This document shows positions 63,699 to 64,000 of a stretch of DNA of 64,000 nucleotides, piece by piece (position 1 is the stretch's first letter; each line of letters begins with the position of its first letter). The notes beneath the pieces are model-generated. The model was not told the DNA's origin and searched no databases. It saw only the letters and a program-made list of their open reading frames with translations. This stretch comes from Parafrankia sp. EUN1f. GTDB taxonomy: Bacteria > Actinomycetota > Actinomycetes > Frankiales > Frankiaceae. The stretch covers positions 1 through 64,000 of the forward strand of contig NZ_ADGX01000023.1 in the NCBI RefSeq assembly GCF_000177675.1, written 5' to 3'. Both the position numbers and the translations under genes were made by a program.

Positions 63699-64000
63699 CG
63701 GCTTTTCCCTTCGGCTCGTCTGGTCGTCTGCTCATCTGTTCGCCGGTCGCGCCTGCTTGCTGGTCGTGCCTGGTCGCTGACGTCGAGGTGGTGCGGGTGC
63801 GGCCGGGTCAGCGGCTCGCCGGCGTCCCGCGGAGTGCGGGCCGGCACCTGACCGGTGCCCGGCGGCGGCGCGACGGCACCCACCGATGCCCGGCGGGACG
63901 GAACCGCCAGGTCGGCCCGTCGGCGCCGCCCCCGGACGGGCGCCCCTATACCCGGGGGGGTATCTGCGGAACCTGCTACAGCGGCGCCGCGCCACGCGGG
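63699..64000. other. control region of the sulfur operon
   Basis: This 302-bp region is upstream of the operon. A 62-codon frame ending at 63695 is arginine/proline-rich and not accepted. The region contains the CsoR/CstR-type operator at 63948-63963. A regulator gene may lie just beyond the right edge. Confidence 0.5.
63948..63963. promoter_or_regulatory. CsoR/CstR/RcnR-type operator
   Basis: ATACCC-GGGG-GGGTAT is a 16-bp palindrome-like site matching the A/T plus G-tract architecture of CsoR-family operators. CstR, a persulfide sensor of this family, controls the same kind of operon in other bacteria. It lies about 250 bp upstream of the persulfide dioxygenase start, in the right region to control it and a divergent gene. 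Confidence 0.75.

Noticed and set aside
63695-63883. A 62-codon minus-strand frame ending with an ATGA overlap to the persulfide dioxygenase gene
   Set aside because: The translation is Arg/Pro/Asp-rich without any protein-like pattern, and it lies in the promoter region with the CsoR-type operator. The overlap is likely chance.
1-64000. CRISPR arrays, tRNA genes or insertion sequences
   Set aside because: The tandem repeats found have no spacers of even length, no cloverleaf-like sequence was seen, and no transposase or integrase motif is present in any frame.

Overview
The window is high-GC DNA with a gene set typical of Actinobacteria: SigR-RsrA, WhiB1, a fused Kgd/SucA, nickel superoxide dismutase with SodX, the 24-residue ribosomal protein bL37, and many genes starting at or within a few bases of a -10 box of the TAnnnT type. 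Gene content and proline/alanine-rich linkers suggest Frankiaceae (Frankia or a close relative). That assignment is inference from style, not from a search. I see no rRNA, tRNA, CRISPR array, insertion sequence or integrase. The region reads as chromosomal core with some accessory genes.

Layout. 0-4.6 kb: 5' end of aroA, a methyltransferase, a hydrolase, the autoregulated SigR-RsrA thiol-stress pair, and an NAD-dependent epimerase. 4.6-9.8 kb: bL37, a DUF5317 membrane protein, and a biotin block: a small biotinyl carrier, a BsaP-like Cys protein, then bioF-bioD-bioB. 9.9-17.8 kb: PdtaS-like sensor kinase, whiB1, a glycerophosphodiesterase with an anomalous 3' end, a diacylglycerol kinase, a membrane protein, rsbW-sigF, and an acetyltransferase. 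18-31.6 kb: divergent sodN/sodX, RmlC, malic enzyme, a quinone oxidoreductase, DUF6104-kgd, a hydantoinase/oxoprolinase A protein and a thymidylate-kinase-like protein. 31.7-34.7 kb: thiL and an acetamidase/formamidase.

35-45.7 kb holds the most unusual pair. A 2304-residue superfamily 1 helicase carries a C-terminal restriction-endonuclease-like domain. It is divergent from a fusion of an EndoQ-type PHP endonuclease with a UvrD/PcrA helicase. Together they form a 10.8-kb two-gene nucleic-acid-processing locus that could serve repair or defence. 45.8-54.3 kb: a DrrAB-type exporter with a MerR regulator, a second alpha-oxoamine synthase divergent from a SAM methyltransferase, an orphan ABC binding lipoprotein, and aat coupled to an active-looking GGDEF-EAL protein. 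56.8-64 kb: an LLM-class oxidoreductase, a patatin, an orphan DNA methyltransferase, a membrane protein, and a sulfur-detoxification operon (persulfide dioxygenase-rhodanese, rhodanese-DUF2892, half-size TauE) with a CsoR/CstR-type operator upstream.

Non-coding signals stand out: a consensus SigR promoter, several long perfect palindromes at convergent gene ends, four families of short tandem repeats, a 53-nt gap-free dispersed element present twice, and a cluster of TGAAC-N4-GTTCA palindromes. Start codons and motif positions were read by eye. No database search was possible.
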